DNA from: JANQPX01 sp039197065
GTDB taxonomy: Bacteria > Pseudomonadota > Alphaproteobacteria > Geminicoccales > Geminicoccaceae
Length of the DNA stretch: 64,000 nucleotides
Direction of reading: 5' to 3'
Assembly: GCA_039197065.1 (NCBI GenBank)
Contig: JBCCUL010000004.1
Span: 248,001 to 312,000 of the forward strand
Made by a program: the position numbers and the translations under genes. The stretch's first letter is position 1. Every line of letters starts with the position of its first letter. This document shows positions 35,322 through 44,287 of the stretch, one piece after another. The notes beneath the pieces were generated by a model, which worked only from the letters and a program-made list of their open reading frames with translations, was not told the DNA's origin and made no database searches.

Positions 35322-37145
35322 ATGAATCTTCGCAACATCGCCATCATCGCCCATGTCGATCATGGAAAAACCACCTTGGTCGATCGCCTGCTCCAGGAGA
35401 GCGGCACGTTCCGCGCCCATCAGCAAGTGGCCGAACGGGCGATGGACAGCAACGATCTCGAGCGTGAGCGCGGCATCACCATCCTCGCCAAATGCACATC
35501 CGTCGTCTGGCAGGATACCCGCATCAACATCGTCGACACCCCAGGTCACGCCGATTTTGGCGGCGAGGTCGAGCGCGTGCTCTCCATGGTCGATGGCGTG
35601 CTGTTGCTCGTCGATGCAGCCGAGGGGCCGATGCCGCAGACCAAGTTCGTGCTCGGCAAGGCATTGAAGCTCGGGCTGAAACCGATCGTGGTGATCAACA
35701 AGATCGATCGGCCGGACCAGCGCGCCGATGAGGTCCACACTGAAGTCTTCGATCTGTTTGCAGCCCTGGATGCCGATGACGAACAGCTCGATTTTCCCAC
35801 CCTCTTTGCATCCGCCAAGGAAGGCTGGGCGAGCAAGGAGCCGGTGCGTCCCGTGCATGACGATATGGCGCCGCTTTTCGACCTGATCTGCCGCCATGTG
35901 CAAGCACCCGATGTCGAGCCGGACGGACCCTTCTCCATGCTGGTGACCACGCTCACTAGAGATGCGCATCTCGGGCGTCTGCTGACCGGGCGGATCATGT
36001 CCGGGCGGATCACCGCCAACCAGCCGGCTAGGGCGCTGTCCCGCGAGGGCAAAGCTCTCGAGCAGAGCCGCATCACCAAGATCCTGGCCTTTCGCGGCCT
36101 GGAACAAGAGGCGCTGGACACCGCTGAGGCCGGCGACATCGTCACCATCGCCGGCTTTTCCAAGGCAACCGTCGCCGACACGCTCTGCGATGAAGCGATA
36201 GCTACGCCGCTGCCGGCGCAGCCGATCGATCCGCCGACCCTCGCCATGACCTTCTCCGTGAACGATTCGCCGCTCGCGGGACAGGAAGGCTCAAAGGTCA
36301 CGACGCGCATGATCGAGGAACGCCTGCTGCGCGAGGCGGAGGGCAATGTCGCCATCCAGATCCGCCAGCTGCCGAGCAAGGACGCCTTCGAGGTCGCCGG
36401 CCGCGGCGAGCTGCAGCTCGGCGTGCTCATCGAAACCATGCGCCGCGAAGGCTACGAAGTGGCCGTGGCACGGCCGCGTGTGCTTCTGAAAGAGGATCCG
36501 GAGACCGGGAAGAAACTGGAGCCGATCGAGGAAGTGGTGATCGACCTCGACGAGGAGTATTCCGGCGCCGTGGTCGAGACCCTGTCACGCCGGAAAGCCG
36601 ATCTGATCGAGATGAAGAGCGCCGGCGTCGGACGCCAACGACTGGTGTTCCATGCACCCTCACGCTCGCTTATTGGCTATCATGGCGACTTTCTGACCGA
36701 CACGCGCGGCACCGGCATCATGAACCGCCTGTTCCATGGCTACGCGCCCTACAAAGGCGAGATCGAGAGCCGGCGGAACGGCGTGCTGATCTCGCTCGAG
36801 CAGGGCACCGCCGTCGCCTATGCAATCTGGAACCTGGAGGACCGCGGCAAATTCTTCATCAGCCCCGGCGATAAAGTCTATGGCGGCATGATCCTCGGCG
36901 AGCATAACCGGCCCATGGACCTCGAGGTCAACCCGCTGAAGGCCAAGCAGCTCACCAATATCCGCGCAGCCGGCAAGGACGACGCCATCCTCCTGACCCC
37001 GCCCACCCGGCTCTCCCTGGAGCAGGCGCTTACCTATATCGCCGACGACGAATTGGTCGAGGTCACTCCCGATTCGATCCGCTTAAGAAAACGCCACCTA
37101 GACCCCCACGTCAGAAAACGCGAATCCAAACGCCCCGCCGCCTAG
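35322..37145 (+). CDS. typA: translational GTPase TypA/BipA
   Basis: A 607-residue ribosome-associated GTPase involved in 50S assembly and stress or cold adaptation. G motifs: AHVDHGKTTLVDRLL, ERGITILAKC, DTPGHADFGGEVERVL, NKIDRPDQR. Domains II, III and V and the TypA-specific C-terminal domain (GDKVYGGMILGEH, NIRAAGKDDAILLTPP) are present. ATG 35322 gives the standard MNLRNIAIIAHVDHGK start. The frame to 35166 is open by chance. The stop codon TAG begins a hairpin of the repeated palindromic element. No strong Shine-Dalgarno is visible, and the hairpin pair upstream may control expression. Confidence 0.97.
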   Translation: MNLRNIAIIAHVDHGKTTLVDRLLQESGTFRAHQQVAERAMDSNDLERERGITILAKCTSVVWQDTRINIVDTPGHADFGGEVERVLSMVDGVLLLVDAAEGPMPQTKFVLGKALKLGLKPIVVINKIDRPDQRADEVHTEVFDLFAALDADDEQLDFPTLFASAKEGWASKEPVRPVHDDMAPLFDLICRHVQAPDVEPDGPFSMLVTTLTRDAHLGRLLTGRIMSGRITANQPARALSREGKALEQSRITKILAFRGLEQEALDTAEAGDIVTIAGFSKATVADTLCDEAIATPLPAQPIDPPTLAMTFSVNDSPLAGQEGSKVTTRMIEERLLREAEGNVAIQIRQLPSKDAFEVAGRGELQLGVLIETMRREGYEVAVARPRVLLKEDPETGKKLEPIEEVVIDLDEEYSGAVVETLSRRKADLIEMKSAGVGRQRLVFHAPSRSLIGYHGDFLTDTRGTGIMNRLFHGYAPYKGEIESRRNGVLISLEQGTAVAYAIWNLEDRGKFFISPGDKVYGGMILGEHNRPMDLEVNPLKAKQLTNIRAAGKDDAILLTPPTRLSLEQALTYIADDELVEVTPDSIRLRKRHLDPHVRKRESKRPAA

Positions 37146-37193
37146 CGGCGAGGCGCCGCGGCCTGGACTTTGAACCGCCGTCGACGAACGCGT
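37142..37193 (+). repeat. palindromic repeat element copy 2 (after typA)
   Basis: CTAG then GCGGCG-AGG-CGCCGC (37145-37159). The first G of the stem is the last base of the typA stop codon and the loop AGG equals that of copy 1. The tail at 37162-37193 matches 26 of 32 bases of 9756-9787. The paired changes in the arms relative to copy 1 preserve the stem. Confidence 0.7.
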
Positions 37194-37206
37194 CCATAGG
37201 TCGGCT

Positions 37207-37272
37207 GGTATGCCGTTCTCCCGACAAGAAACCGCATACCTGCCAAGACCCGGTCGCGTTCTTCGAGAACGC
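37207..37272. repeat. two further inverted repeats in the typA-ku intergenic region
   Basis: GGTATGC (37207-37213) pairs with GCATACC (37234-37240) across a 20-base loop. GCGTTCT-TCG-AGAACGC (37256-37272) is a perfect 7-bp stem with a 3-base loop. Together with the copies on each side they make this 214-bp spacer almost continuously foldable. Confidence 0.5.
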
Positions 37273-37286
37273 CCCAACGTCCATGA

Positions 37287-37304
37287 GGTGGCCACGCCAC
37301 CCCA
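37287..37304 (-). repeat. palindromic repeat element, reverse-orientation copy before ku
   Basis: GGTGGC-CAC-GCCACC (37287-37301). Read on the minus strand it continues with a TCATGGAC tail, aligning with the CTCGTTGGA tail of the copy at the GST gene end (44957-44974). It lies 58 bases before the ku start codon. Confidence 0.5.
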
Positions 37305-37359
37305 CCGCATGGAACTGTCATGGTTTTGTCCTACCTTCTTCACAAAGAGGAGGAAGGTC

Positions 37360-38262
37360 ATGGCGACGGCGCGTGCGAGCTGGAAAGGGTACTTGAAGCT
37401 GGCTCTGCTTTCCTGCCCGATCCGCCTCATGAAGGCGACCGGGCAGGCGGAGCGATTGAGCGGGCATTATCTGCATAAAGACACCAAGAACCGCATCTCG
37501 ATGATCCCGCATGACCCCACGCTCGGCAAGGTGGACCGCAGTGATCTCGTGATGGGCTATGCCTCTGGCGATGGTCGTTACGTCGTCCTCGACGAGACCG
37601 ACCTCAAAGAGATCACCGACCCACCGGACAAGACGCTTGCCATCGAGAGCTTTGTCGAGGCTGGCGATGTCGATCCGATCTATCTGGATCAGCCCTATTT
37701 CCTGGCCCCGGACGGTGATGTCGCTGTCGAGATGCTGGATGTTCTAAAAGGCGCTATGGAAACGCGCGGTCGTGCTGCGATCGCACGCCTGGTGATGAAC
37801 CAGCGGGAACGCATGGCGGTGCTAACGGTGCGCGGCCGCGGCCTGCTGCTGACCACGCTTCTCAGCGCCGATGAGGTGCGTGATCCCGGCGCTTTCTATG
37901 ACGCGTTGCCAAGCGGCGATCCGTCGATCGAGCTGTTGAACCTTGCGGAACAACTGATCGCAATCCGCTCGGGACGTTTCGATCCTTATGTCTTCAAGGA
38001 CCGCTATCAGGCGGCCCTGAAGGCGCTGATCGAGCAGAAGCTCGCCGATGGCGAAACAGCGGAGCAGCCTTCGGCTGCCATTCTCCCAACCGCTGCAGCC
38101 AATGACGACACAGAACAGCCGCCGGCCGACTTGGCCTCAGCTTTCAAGCAGAGCATTGACGGCCACTTGAAACCGCCGGCGATGAGCCGCTTTCGAAAGC
38201 CGAAAACCAGGAAGAAAACACCGGCAAAGCGCGCCCTCCTGCCGGAGAAGACGCCGGGCTGA
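37360..38262 (+). CDS. ku: Ku homodimeric DNA end-binding protein (NHEJ)
   Basis: A 300-residue bacterial Ku. The start SWKGYLKLALLSCPIRLMKAT, the HYLHKDTKNRI block and the central NQRERMAVLTVRGRGLLLTTL match the Ku core that encircles DNA ends. The C-terminal 50 residues are basic (RFRKPKTRKKTPAKRA), as in other bacterial Ku tails that bind DNA or recruit LigD. ATG 37360 has AGAGGAGGAAGG upstream. The longer frame to 37210 runs through the palindromic spacer and is rejected. No ligD is present in the window. Confidence 0.94.
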   Translation: MATARASWKGYLKLALLSCPIRLMKATGQAERLSGHYLHKDTKNRISMIPHDPTLGKVDRSDLVMGYASGDGRYVVLDETDLKEITDPPDKTLAIESFVEAGDVDPIYLDQPYFLAPDGDVAVEMLDVLKGAMETRGRAAIARLVMNQRERMAVLTVRGRGLLLTTLLSADEVRDPGAFYDALPSGDPSIELLNLAEQLIAIRSGRFDPYVFKDRYQAALKALIEQKLADGETAEQPSAAILPTAAANDDTEQPPADLASAFKQSIDGHLKPPAMSRFRKPKTRKKTPAKRALLPEKTPG

Positions 38263-38468
38263 GGGCGAAGCGCTCGGCCACCTCACATTGACAATACGAA
38301 GCCGGCTTGCTACCTCTCTGTCTGGGTAGGAGCCCCGGCCGCTCGTAGGCGAAAGCCTTGGTGAAGCTCTTTCTTTGATCCGATCCGCCGACCTCAGCGA
38401 CATGCGGACCGATGGCAATGCGAGCACCATTCTTTTTCCGCATGTAGGAAACTGCAGGAGGCAGAGCC

Positions 38469-38912
38469 ATGAACGGATCTCTACCGCGTCCCCCTTCGAT
38501 CGACGTTTTGAAAGGTCAAGCCAAGCGCCTGCGGGCAACGCTTGGCTCCAGCAATACGCCGATCACGCACAGCAAGTCTCTGGAATTGCTGGCGCATCAA
38601 TATGGTTACAAAGACTGGAACACCCTTCACGCTGCCGCTGGTAATGGGCGGCCGACCTGCCCGGTCTCGCTATCCGACAAGGTGCAGGGACACTATCTCG
38701 GCCAACCGTTCAAAGGCGAGGTCGTTGGTGTTCAGGCACTGACATCACCAGACCGGTTCCGCGTTACGCTGCAGTTCGACGAGCCGATCGATGTGGTGAC
38801 CTTTGGTAGTTTCTCCAACCTGAGACGACGGGTCAGTCATATCATCGACAGCGCGGGCAAAACCGCGGAGAAAACCTCCGATGGCCGCCCGCATATGCAA
38901 TTGGCGATCTAG
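38469..38912 (+). CDS. glyoxalase-superfamily (Glyoxalase_8-like) protein
   Basis: A 147-residue protein. The N-terminal half, VLKGQAKRLRATL, HSKSLELLAHQYGYKDWNTLHA, is the conserved block of a family annotated as glyoxalase superfamily protein, common in proteobacteria and of unproven function. The C-terminal half (HYLGQPFKGEVVGVQAL, RFRVTLQFDEPIDVV, SNLRRRV) is a small beta-rich domain. GGAGG is 8-9 bases before the ATG. It stands alone, downstream of ku. A TTGACA-like -35 at 38288 with a poor TACCTC -10 is a tentative promoter. Confidence 0.78.
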   Translation: MNGSLPRPPSIDVLKGQAKRLRATLGSSNTPITHSKSLELLAHQYGYKDWNTLHAAAGNGRPTCPVSLSDKVQGHYLGQPFKGEVVGVQALTSPDRFRVTLQFDEPIDVVTFGSFSNLRRRVSHIIDSAGKTAEKTSDGRPHMQLAI

Positions 38913-38997
38913 TAGTGCGTTCGATACAGAGGGTTCCCTCGACATTACTTGGCCGCAAACCGTCAATCTTGGCGACTGCGGAAGGGAATCAAATGCT

Positions 38998-39013
38998 GTG
39001 GTCATACCACTAG
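38998..39013 (-). repeat. palindromic repeat element copy near the AsmA 3' end
   Basis: GTGGT-CAT-ACCAC-TAG on the plus strand, that is CTAGTGGTATGACCAC on the minus strand. It matches the element core CTAGTGGYNNGRCCAC and has the same orientation as the minus-strand AsmA gene, 111 bp past its stop codon. Confidence 0.6.
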
Positions 39014-39023
39014 CCGCCAGGTC

Positions 39024-39051
39024 AGCTGCAGGATCTTCGGGTCCTGCAGCT
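39024..39051. terminator. 12-bp UUCG-tetraloop hairpin between convergent genes
   Basis: AGCTGCAGGATC-TTCG-GGTCCTGCAGCT: ten Watson-Crick pairs, one T-G wobble and a C-G pair closing a UUCG tetraloop in the plus-strand RNA. CCTTTG follows. It lies between the convergent glyoxalase-like and AsmA genes and is the most stable hairpin seen in the window. Confidence 0.65.
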
Positions 39052-39123
39052 GCAGCCTTTGTCAGCCGCTATGAAAGCGCTCTTAAGTTTGTCTTCGACG
39101 GACGTCTCTCCAAGGAGATATCG

Positions 39124-41214
39124 CTACTGCTTGAGCAACCCTCTCAGCAGATTGCCAGCAGGTGACTCCTCGGCATCCGGGTCGCCGCTGGTCAGATCCT
39201 CCAAGAGCTTTTTGCCGTCTTCCTTGCCAACCTTCTTGATCGCTTTTTTCACATCGCCAACCGAATTCAGATCCTTGGTGGCGTCGCCCACGGCATCGAG
39301 CTGCTGCTTGACGTTTTCCTTGAGCGCCTTCGGATCGTTGATCGCCTGGTCGACCAGATTGCCGAGATCCGGCTTGTAGCTGAGATCGTCGAACGGGCCC
39401 TGGACGACAACCGGCACAAGAACGCCCGCGACGTCCGTCGATCCCTCCTGGCCTTCGAGCGTGGCGGCGGCCTTGGGCTCGATCCTGTAGTCGACGGTCT
39501 TCGCCGGCAGATCGACGGTGCCGCTGCCGTTCACCCTCAAAGCCGGCGCCTGCAACTGGAGATCGTTATTGGTGACGATGCCGTTCTCGATCGTGAAGCT
39601 GCCGCCGAGTTCAGCAAAGTCGGTCTTCCTGGCTTCGTTGGCTTCCGCACTCAAAAAGGCGCTTCCGACGTTCCTTACCATGGATGCGATGTTGATGCCG
39701 ACGACGGCGCCATCGGTGAACGTGACCTTGCCATCGCCAAAGAGGTTCTCGACGAACTGACGCTCGGTGCCGCCCGCCGTGCTGATGGTGAATTCAGCGT
39801 TCGCCGTTCCTTCCAGCCGGTCGAATTCGGCAGCGTCGGTCAGGAAGGGAAGAGCCTTCAGACCGGTGAGCTTGAACTGCTTTTCAACCCGCGTCTGCGC
39901 GCCCGAAGCATCGACCGTAAGAAGGCCCTGGCCGTTGCCCTCATAGAGGGCGAATTCCTTGAGATCGGCAGTCAGCCTCGGGCCGGTCATATTCAGCGCA
40001 AGCACCGTGCGCCCGAGTTTGACCTCCTGAGCTTTCAGACCCTCAAGCGTGAGCTCGAATGCCAGATCGACGCCGCCAAGCGGCACCTCGATCGGCTCAT
40101 CCGACCAGCCGGTAGCACCGGCCGGCTTACCTTCGGTGGTCTCACCGGTCGACGCCGCTGCGTCATCGCCTTCAGCGGGCGCTGGCATATAAGGATTGAC
40201 GTCGACCATGCCGAGATCGAGCCTGCCGCTCACCTTAGGCACGCTGCCGGTGAGATCGGTGGTCACCTCACCCCGGCCCTTGATGTCGTCGAGGCTGATG
40301 ACCGCGTCCGTAAACGCGATCTTTTCGCCGGACCCGTTCAGCTGGCCTGCGATGGTGAGGGCTTCGAGCGCCTCGGTTTCGAGCGCCAGAGGCTCGGCCA
40401 GCCAGGCGGCGAGACCTTTCAACGAGGGGACCGAAAGATCGATGCTGCCGGCAGCGCTGGGCGCCCCCTGATTACCGAGCTGGCCATCGAAGCCGATCTT
40501 GAGCGGCGCTGATTTGACGCCGAGCGCCAAGGCCGAACTACCTCCCTGGATGACGTCATAGGGAGCGGCAAGGCCGAGATCGAGCTCGATGGTTTCGCCC
40601 TTGTAGTCGAGCGATCCCTTAGCTTTGAGCGGGCTCTTGATGTCGGCCAGACCGAGCTGCATGTCGATCGCCTCGACCCGCTCCTCCGTGCCGGCCGAAT
40701 GGTCGGTGAAGATCAGCGTGCCGTTTTCGATACGAATGTCGCCAAGCTTAAGTTCCGTGATCGGCAGGCTTCCGTCGCCGGCTTCCGTAGCCTCGCCGCC
40801 CGAGTCCGCCGCAGAGCCGGCCGGCTCTCCGAGGGCCCAGTTCGGCTTGCCGTTGGCATCGACCTCGAGATGAATCACCGGATCGACCAGCACGAATTGA
40901 TCGATTTCGACGCCACCGGTCAGCAAAGGCAGCACTTTAAGCTCGACCTTGAGTTCCTTCAGCGAAACCATGTCGGCAACGTCGCTGCCTTCGATATTGG
41001 CGAAACGGACATCGCCCATGTCGACGCCGAGCGTCGGCAGCACGGAAAGATCGAGCGCGCCGTCAACGGTCAGCTTGCGTCCGGTCGCCGCTTCGACCTG
41101 CGCGGTGAGCTGCGATTTGATGGTCTCGGTCGGCACCAGGAAGGGGGCTGCGACCACGGCGCCGACCAGCAGCACCAAAAGGGCTCCGAGAACGAGGAAA
41201 AACTTCTTCATCAT
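39124..41214 (-). CDS. AsmA-family envelope protein
   Basis: A 696-residue protein with an N-terminal membrane anchor (FFLVLGALLVLLVGAVVAAPFLV) and then the AsmA N-terminal domain (KSQLTAQVEAATGRKLTVDG, LSVLPTLGVDMGDVRFAN). A long beta-rich periplasmic body ends in the AsmA C-terminal block (GTANAEFTISTAGG, GDGKVTFTDGAVVGINIASMVRN, LQLQAPALRVNGSGTVDLPAKTVDYRI). AsmA-like proteins are thought to act in phospholipid transport to the outer membrane. The last 70 residues are rich in Lys and Asp. First gene of a minus-strand envelope group reading toward 39124. ATG 41214 or 41211. Confidence 0.92.
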   Translation of the reverse strand: MMKKFFLVLGALLVLLVGAVVAAPFLVPTETIKSQLTAQVEAATGRKLTVDGALDLSVLPTLGVDMGDVRFANIEGSDVADMVSLKELKVELKVLPLLTGGVEIDQFVLVDPVIHLEVDANGKPNWALGEPAGSAADSGGEATEAGDGSLPITELKLGDIRIENGTLIFTDHSAGTEERVEAIDMQLGLADIKSPLKAKGSLDYKGETIELDLGLAAPYDVIQGGSSALALGVKSAPLKIGFDGQLGNQGAPSAAGSIDLSVPSLKGLAAWLAEPLALETEALEALTIAGQLNGSGEKIAFTDAVISLDDIKGRGEVTTDLTGSVPKVSGRLDLGMVDVNPYMPAPAEGDDAAASTGETTEGKPAGATGWSDEPIEVPLGGVDLAFELTLEGLKAQEVKLGRTVLALNMTGPRLTADLKEFALYEGNGQGLLTVDASGAQTRVEKQFKLTGLKALPFLTDAAEFDRLEGTANAEFTISTAGGTERQFVENLFGDGKVTFTDGAVVGINIASMVRNVGSAFLSAEANEARKTDFAELGGSFTIENGIVTNNDLQLQAPALRVNGSGTVDLPAKTVDYRIEPKAAATLEGQEGSTDVAGVLVPVVVQGPFDDLSYKPDLGNLVDQAINDPKALKENVKQQLDAVGDATKDLNSVGDVKKAIKKVGKEDGKKLLEDLTSGDPDAEESPAGNLLRGLLKQ

Positions 41215-41287
41215 CTTCTCGCTGCGTGATTTTTCGTGCTGCGTGACCAGGCTTCAACCACCGATCGGCAGGTCTCGCCGAGACCGC

Positions 41288-42043
41288 TTAGGTCGTCCCG
41301 CCAAACACTCTTTTCAAGAGTGCTGTCGAACGCTTGAGCGGATCTTCGCGGATCGCCGCCTCCTCGGTGGCGAGGTAGGTGAACATGCCATCCATGGCCC
41401 GATCCAGCACATGGTTGGTGAGGTCCGTCTTGAGATCCGGCAAGAAGGCTGCGACCTGAGCGCGCTCGACGATGCTGTCATAGGCTGCGACGGCTCCCGC
41501 ATCGGCGAGCGCATTGTCGACGATCGGACGCATGGCCTCGTTCAGCGATGCGCGAGTGGTGCGGTCCAGATATTGGGTCGCGGCATCGTTCGGCCCCTGA
41601 TAGATCGCGTTCACATCCTCGAAGGTGAGGCTGGTGATCGCCTGCCAGAAGATGTCCTTGGCGACCGGCGTCGCCTGCTCTGCCGCGCGATTGATCCGCA
41701 GCTCAAGATCGTCGACCAAAGCCGATGCGCCGATCAGGCGAAGGGATGACTGCGCCTGCGCCAGCACCTTGGGAAGCGGAATGCGCACCTTGGGATCGGC
41801 GTTGAAGCCATCGACGACGCCAAGCGTGTCGACGACCCTGTCGGTGCCGACCTTCAAGGCTTCCTTCAAGCCTGCGGCGATCTCATTTTGGCCGAGCGCG
41901 CCGCTGTTGCCGAGTACGCCCTGGAGCACACTGCCAGCACCGGCCTGCCAGGCTTGACCGCCCTCTCCGGCACAGCCGCCAAGACCGATGATCGCGAGAA
42001 GAGGCAGACAGAAACGTCTTGAGAGGCGTCTTTGGAAGTTCAT
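41288..42043 (-). CDS. DUF4197-family lipoprotein
   Basis: A 251-residue protein with a lipoprotein signal (RFCLPLLAIIGLGGCAG, lipobox LGGC, Cys near residue 24). The DUF4197 body follows: AAGLKEALKVGTDRVVDTLG, KVRIPLPKVL, LELRINRAAEQATPVAKDIF, LTFEDVNAIYQGPNDAATQYL and the C-terminal LDGMF-type segment DRAMDGMFTYLATEEAAIREDP. The function of the family is unknown. It is predicted to be attached to a membrane facing the periplasm. It lies 73 bp upstream of the AsmA gene with the same polarity. Confidence 0.88.
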   Translation of the reverse strand: MNFQRRLSRRFCLPLLAIIGLGGCAGEGGQAWQAGAGSVLQGVLGNSGALGQNEIAAGLKEALKVGTDRVVDTLGVVDGFNADPKVRIPLPKVLAQAQSSLRLIGASALVDDLELRINRAAEQATPVAKDIFWQAITSLTFEDVNAIYQGPNDAATQYLDRTTRASLNEAMRPIVDNALADAGAVAAYDSIVERAQVAAFLPDLKTDLTNHVLDRAMDGMFTYLATEEAAIREDPLKRSTALLKRVFGGTT

Positions 42044-42158
42044 CGATAGACCCGTTCAAAGCGTAGCGTCGTCAATCCCCGCAAAGGCAAAGCTACTGGT
42101 TTGAGAATGACATCCGCATGATGGCCGATCCCCGGACCGGCCATCATGCGCCGTGATG

Positions 42159-42974
42159 TCAGTTCTCGAAGGAGATTTCCACGCGCCGGTTTTCACCTAG
42201 GCTTTCGGCGCTGACGGTTTCGCCCCAGGCCTCGACATTGACGGCGGCCGCGGGCACGCCTTCTGCGATCAGGGCTTTGGCAACCTCGCGCGCGCGCTCT
42301 TCGGCAAGCCGCTTGTTGTCGGCGGCGATGCCGCGGCGATCGGCATAACCGACCACGACGATACGCGACGGCTGCACGAGATCAGCGCTGCGCTTGACCC
42401 TGGCGATCACATCCTCGCCTTCGCCGTCGATGTTGCTGTCATCACTCGCGAAATAGACGTTGAAGGCCCCTCTGCCGGTGCTCAACACATCCAGATTGGC
42501 CATGAGACGATCGCCGCATTGCGTGGGGGCAGGCGCGTTCGTGCTATCCGTCACATTCGGGCAGGCACCCTGCGATTGGGCTTCAAGCTCGTCCAGCCAG
42601 CAATCAAAGTCTACCTGCGCTTCGGCTGCGGTGCTGGGATCCTTGAAGCGACTGCCGTCTTCGAGAAGACCGACGAGACGCTCCCTTTGAGCCAGGACCT
42701 CCGGCTGCCAGCCGAGACAGATGTCGTGATCCGCCACGGAGTCCGGGTCCACCACATCGCCGAGAAGGGAGGCTTCGGCTTTGCGGCGGAAGTGGAAGTA
42801 GTCGAAATCAAGGCTGCTGCGCCTGCTTGCGGCCAGCTGAAGATAGCGCTCTTTCAACTGTTCATTGAAAGGCATGCCCAGTGCTTCGGTTTTCTCGGGC
42901 GGTAGGGCCGTGGTGCAGCCGCTGAGTATCAGCAGGAGAGAACCGGCCACGAACAGCTCTATTTTTCGAGACAT
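42159..42974 (-). CDS. OmpA-family peptidoglycan-associated lipoprotein
   Basis: A 271-residue protein. The N-terminus is a lipoprotein signal (FVAGSLLLILSGCTT, Cys near residue 19). A middle region of about 130 residues is family-specific, with paired cysteines. The C-terminal OmpA domain (FNVYFASDDSNIDGEGEDVI, IVVVGYADRRGIAADNKRLAEERAREV, GETVSAESLGENRRVEISF) binds peptidoglycan diaminopimelate. ATG 42974 has GGAGG 8 bases upstream. A longer frame to 43118 lacks this and would destroy the lipobox context. Probably tethers the outer membrane to the cell wall. Confidence 0.9.
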   Translation of the reverse strand: MSRKIELFVAGSLLLILSGCTTALPPEKTEALGMPFNEQLKERYLQLAASRRSSLDFDYFHFRRKAEASLLGDVVDPDSVADHDICLGWQPEVLAQRERLVGLLEDGSRFKDPSTAAEAQVDFDCWLDELEAQSQGACPNVTDSTNAPAPTQCGDRLMANLDVLSTGRGAFNVYFASDDSNIDGEGEDVIARVKRSADLVQPSRIVVVGYADRRGIAADNKRLAEERAREVAKALIAEGVPAAAVNVEAWGETVSAESLGENRRVEISFEN

Positions 42975-43136
42975 CACTTGGACCTCCGGACCTAGAAGAT
43001 CGACCAATCGTCGGCACGCGAGCCGACAAAGAAGCAACGATGGCGGCGCGCAGTTCTGAGCGGAACGTGAACCGAGGCGCGAGAAAACGCAACCTCTGCT
43101 TGTTGATTTTTCTCGCAATAATTGATGGCGATGACC

Positions 43137-44216
43137 TTACAAAACACCGGCCTGCTTAAGCAGTTTCTTCATCAGCGTTGGCAGTGCCAGCTGATCGAGC
43201 GTTTCAGGCGATTGCCAGAGGCCTTCGGGTGGTTCATCGGTCGACGCGACAGCAAGTTCCAGGTCGAGCGCGAAATGGGTGAAGACATGACGGACCGGCT
43301 GATCGTGGAAACGCCAGGAAAGTTGCGCCGGCGCCTCTTCGAGCGCAGCATCACGATCGCCCGGCGCAGGCCGCCACTGGCTGGAAGGCAGTTCGTGGAG
43401 TCCGCCCAACAGACCCTCCGGCGGACGTTGACGGAAGAGAATAGCGCCGTCCGGCCGGGTCAGCAAAAACGCGACACCTTGACGCAGAGGCCGTTTCGCC
43501 TTGGGCGCGCGCGTCGGCAGTCTTTCCGCGATGCCTGTCCGGTAACCGGCGCAGTCCGTTCGCCAGGGACAGCTGTCGCAGGCGGGCTGACGCGGCCGGC
43601 AGACGGTTGCGCCGAGATCCATGATCGCCTGCGCCAAGTCCGACGGTCTTGGGCAGGGCTCGAACGCTTTGGCCAGGGCGCGGGCCTCGTTCGCCGCCTT
43701 GGGCATCGGCGTTTCGACGGCGAAGCTGCGGGTCAGCACGCGCACGCCATTGCCGTCAACCGGCAGCACCGGCCGGTCGAAAGCGATCGCTGCGACGGCC
43801 TTGGCGGTGTAGTCACCGATGCCGGGAAGCTCGAGCAGGGCGTCGACCGATGACGGCAAATCGCCATCATACCTCTCCATGACAGCGCCGGCTGCGGCAT
43901 GCAGAGCACGGGCGCGTCGGTAATAGCCGAGCCCCTGCCAGGCATGCAGCACGTCGGTTTCCGAAGCTTTCGCCAGGGTTTCGAGATCCGGAAAGCGCTC
44001 GATGAACGGGCCGAAACGGCTGGTGACCGTGGCGACCGTGGTCTGCTGCAGCATCAGCTCACTGACCAGGACATGGTAAGGATCCACCGAGGTCCCGGGT
44101 TCGGCGCGCCAGGGAAGCTGCCGACGATGATGGTCATACCAGGCGAGCAGCGCCTTAGTGAGCCTGCCGGCTTTTTCGCGCCTGCTGTCCTCATCCGCTG
44201 GTGATGATGATGTCAC
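43137..44216 (-). CDS. mutY: A/G-specific adenine DNA glycosylase MutY
   Basis: A 359-residue base-excision repair enzyme that removes adenine opposite 8-oxoguanine. The catalytic Glu is in VSELMLQQTTVATV, the helix-hairpin-helix is LLELPGIGDYTAKAVAAIAF, the catalytic Asp is in VDGNGVRVLTR, and the iron-sulfur loop has the CX6CX2CX5C pattern (CRPRQPACDSCPWRTDC). A C-terminal NUDIX-like 8-oxoG-recognition domain follows. No in-frame ATG fits: GTG 44216 is the best start because the frame to 44360 would run into the divergent dciA gene. It is divergent from dciA. Confidence 0.95.
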   Translation of the reverse strand: MTSSSPADEDSRREKAGRLTKALLAWYDHHRRQLPWRAEPGTSVDPYHVLVSELMLQQTTVATVTSRFGPFIERFPDLETLAKASETDVLHAWQGLGYYRRARALHAAAGAVMERYDGDLPSSVDALLELPGIGDYTAKAVAAIAFDRPVLPVDGNGVRVLTRSFAVETPMPKAANEARALAKAFEPCPRPSDLAQAIMDLGATVCRPRQPACDSCPWRTDCAGYRTGIAERLPTRAPKAKRPLRQGVAFLLTRPDGAILFRQRPPEGLLGGLHELPSSQWRPAPGDRDAALEEAPAQLSWRFHDQPVRHVFTHFALDLELAVASTDEPPEGLWQSPETLDQLALPTLMKKLLKQAGVL

Positions 44217-44287
44217 GTCGTCCGACCCAGCTGCTCCATCCCGGCCTCGATGTAGCCGTCTTCCACCGGATTTGGTAGGGAGAAGCG

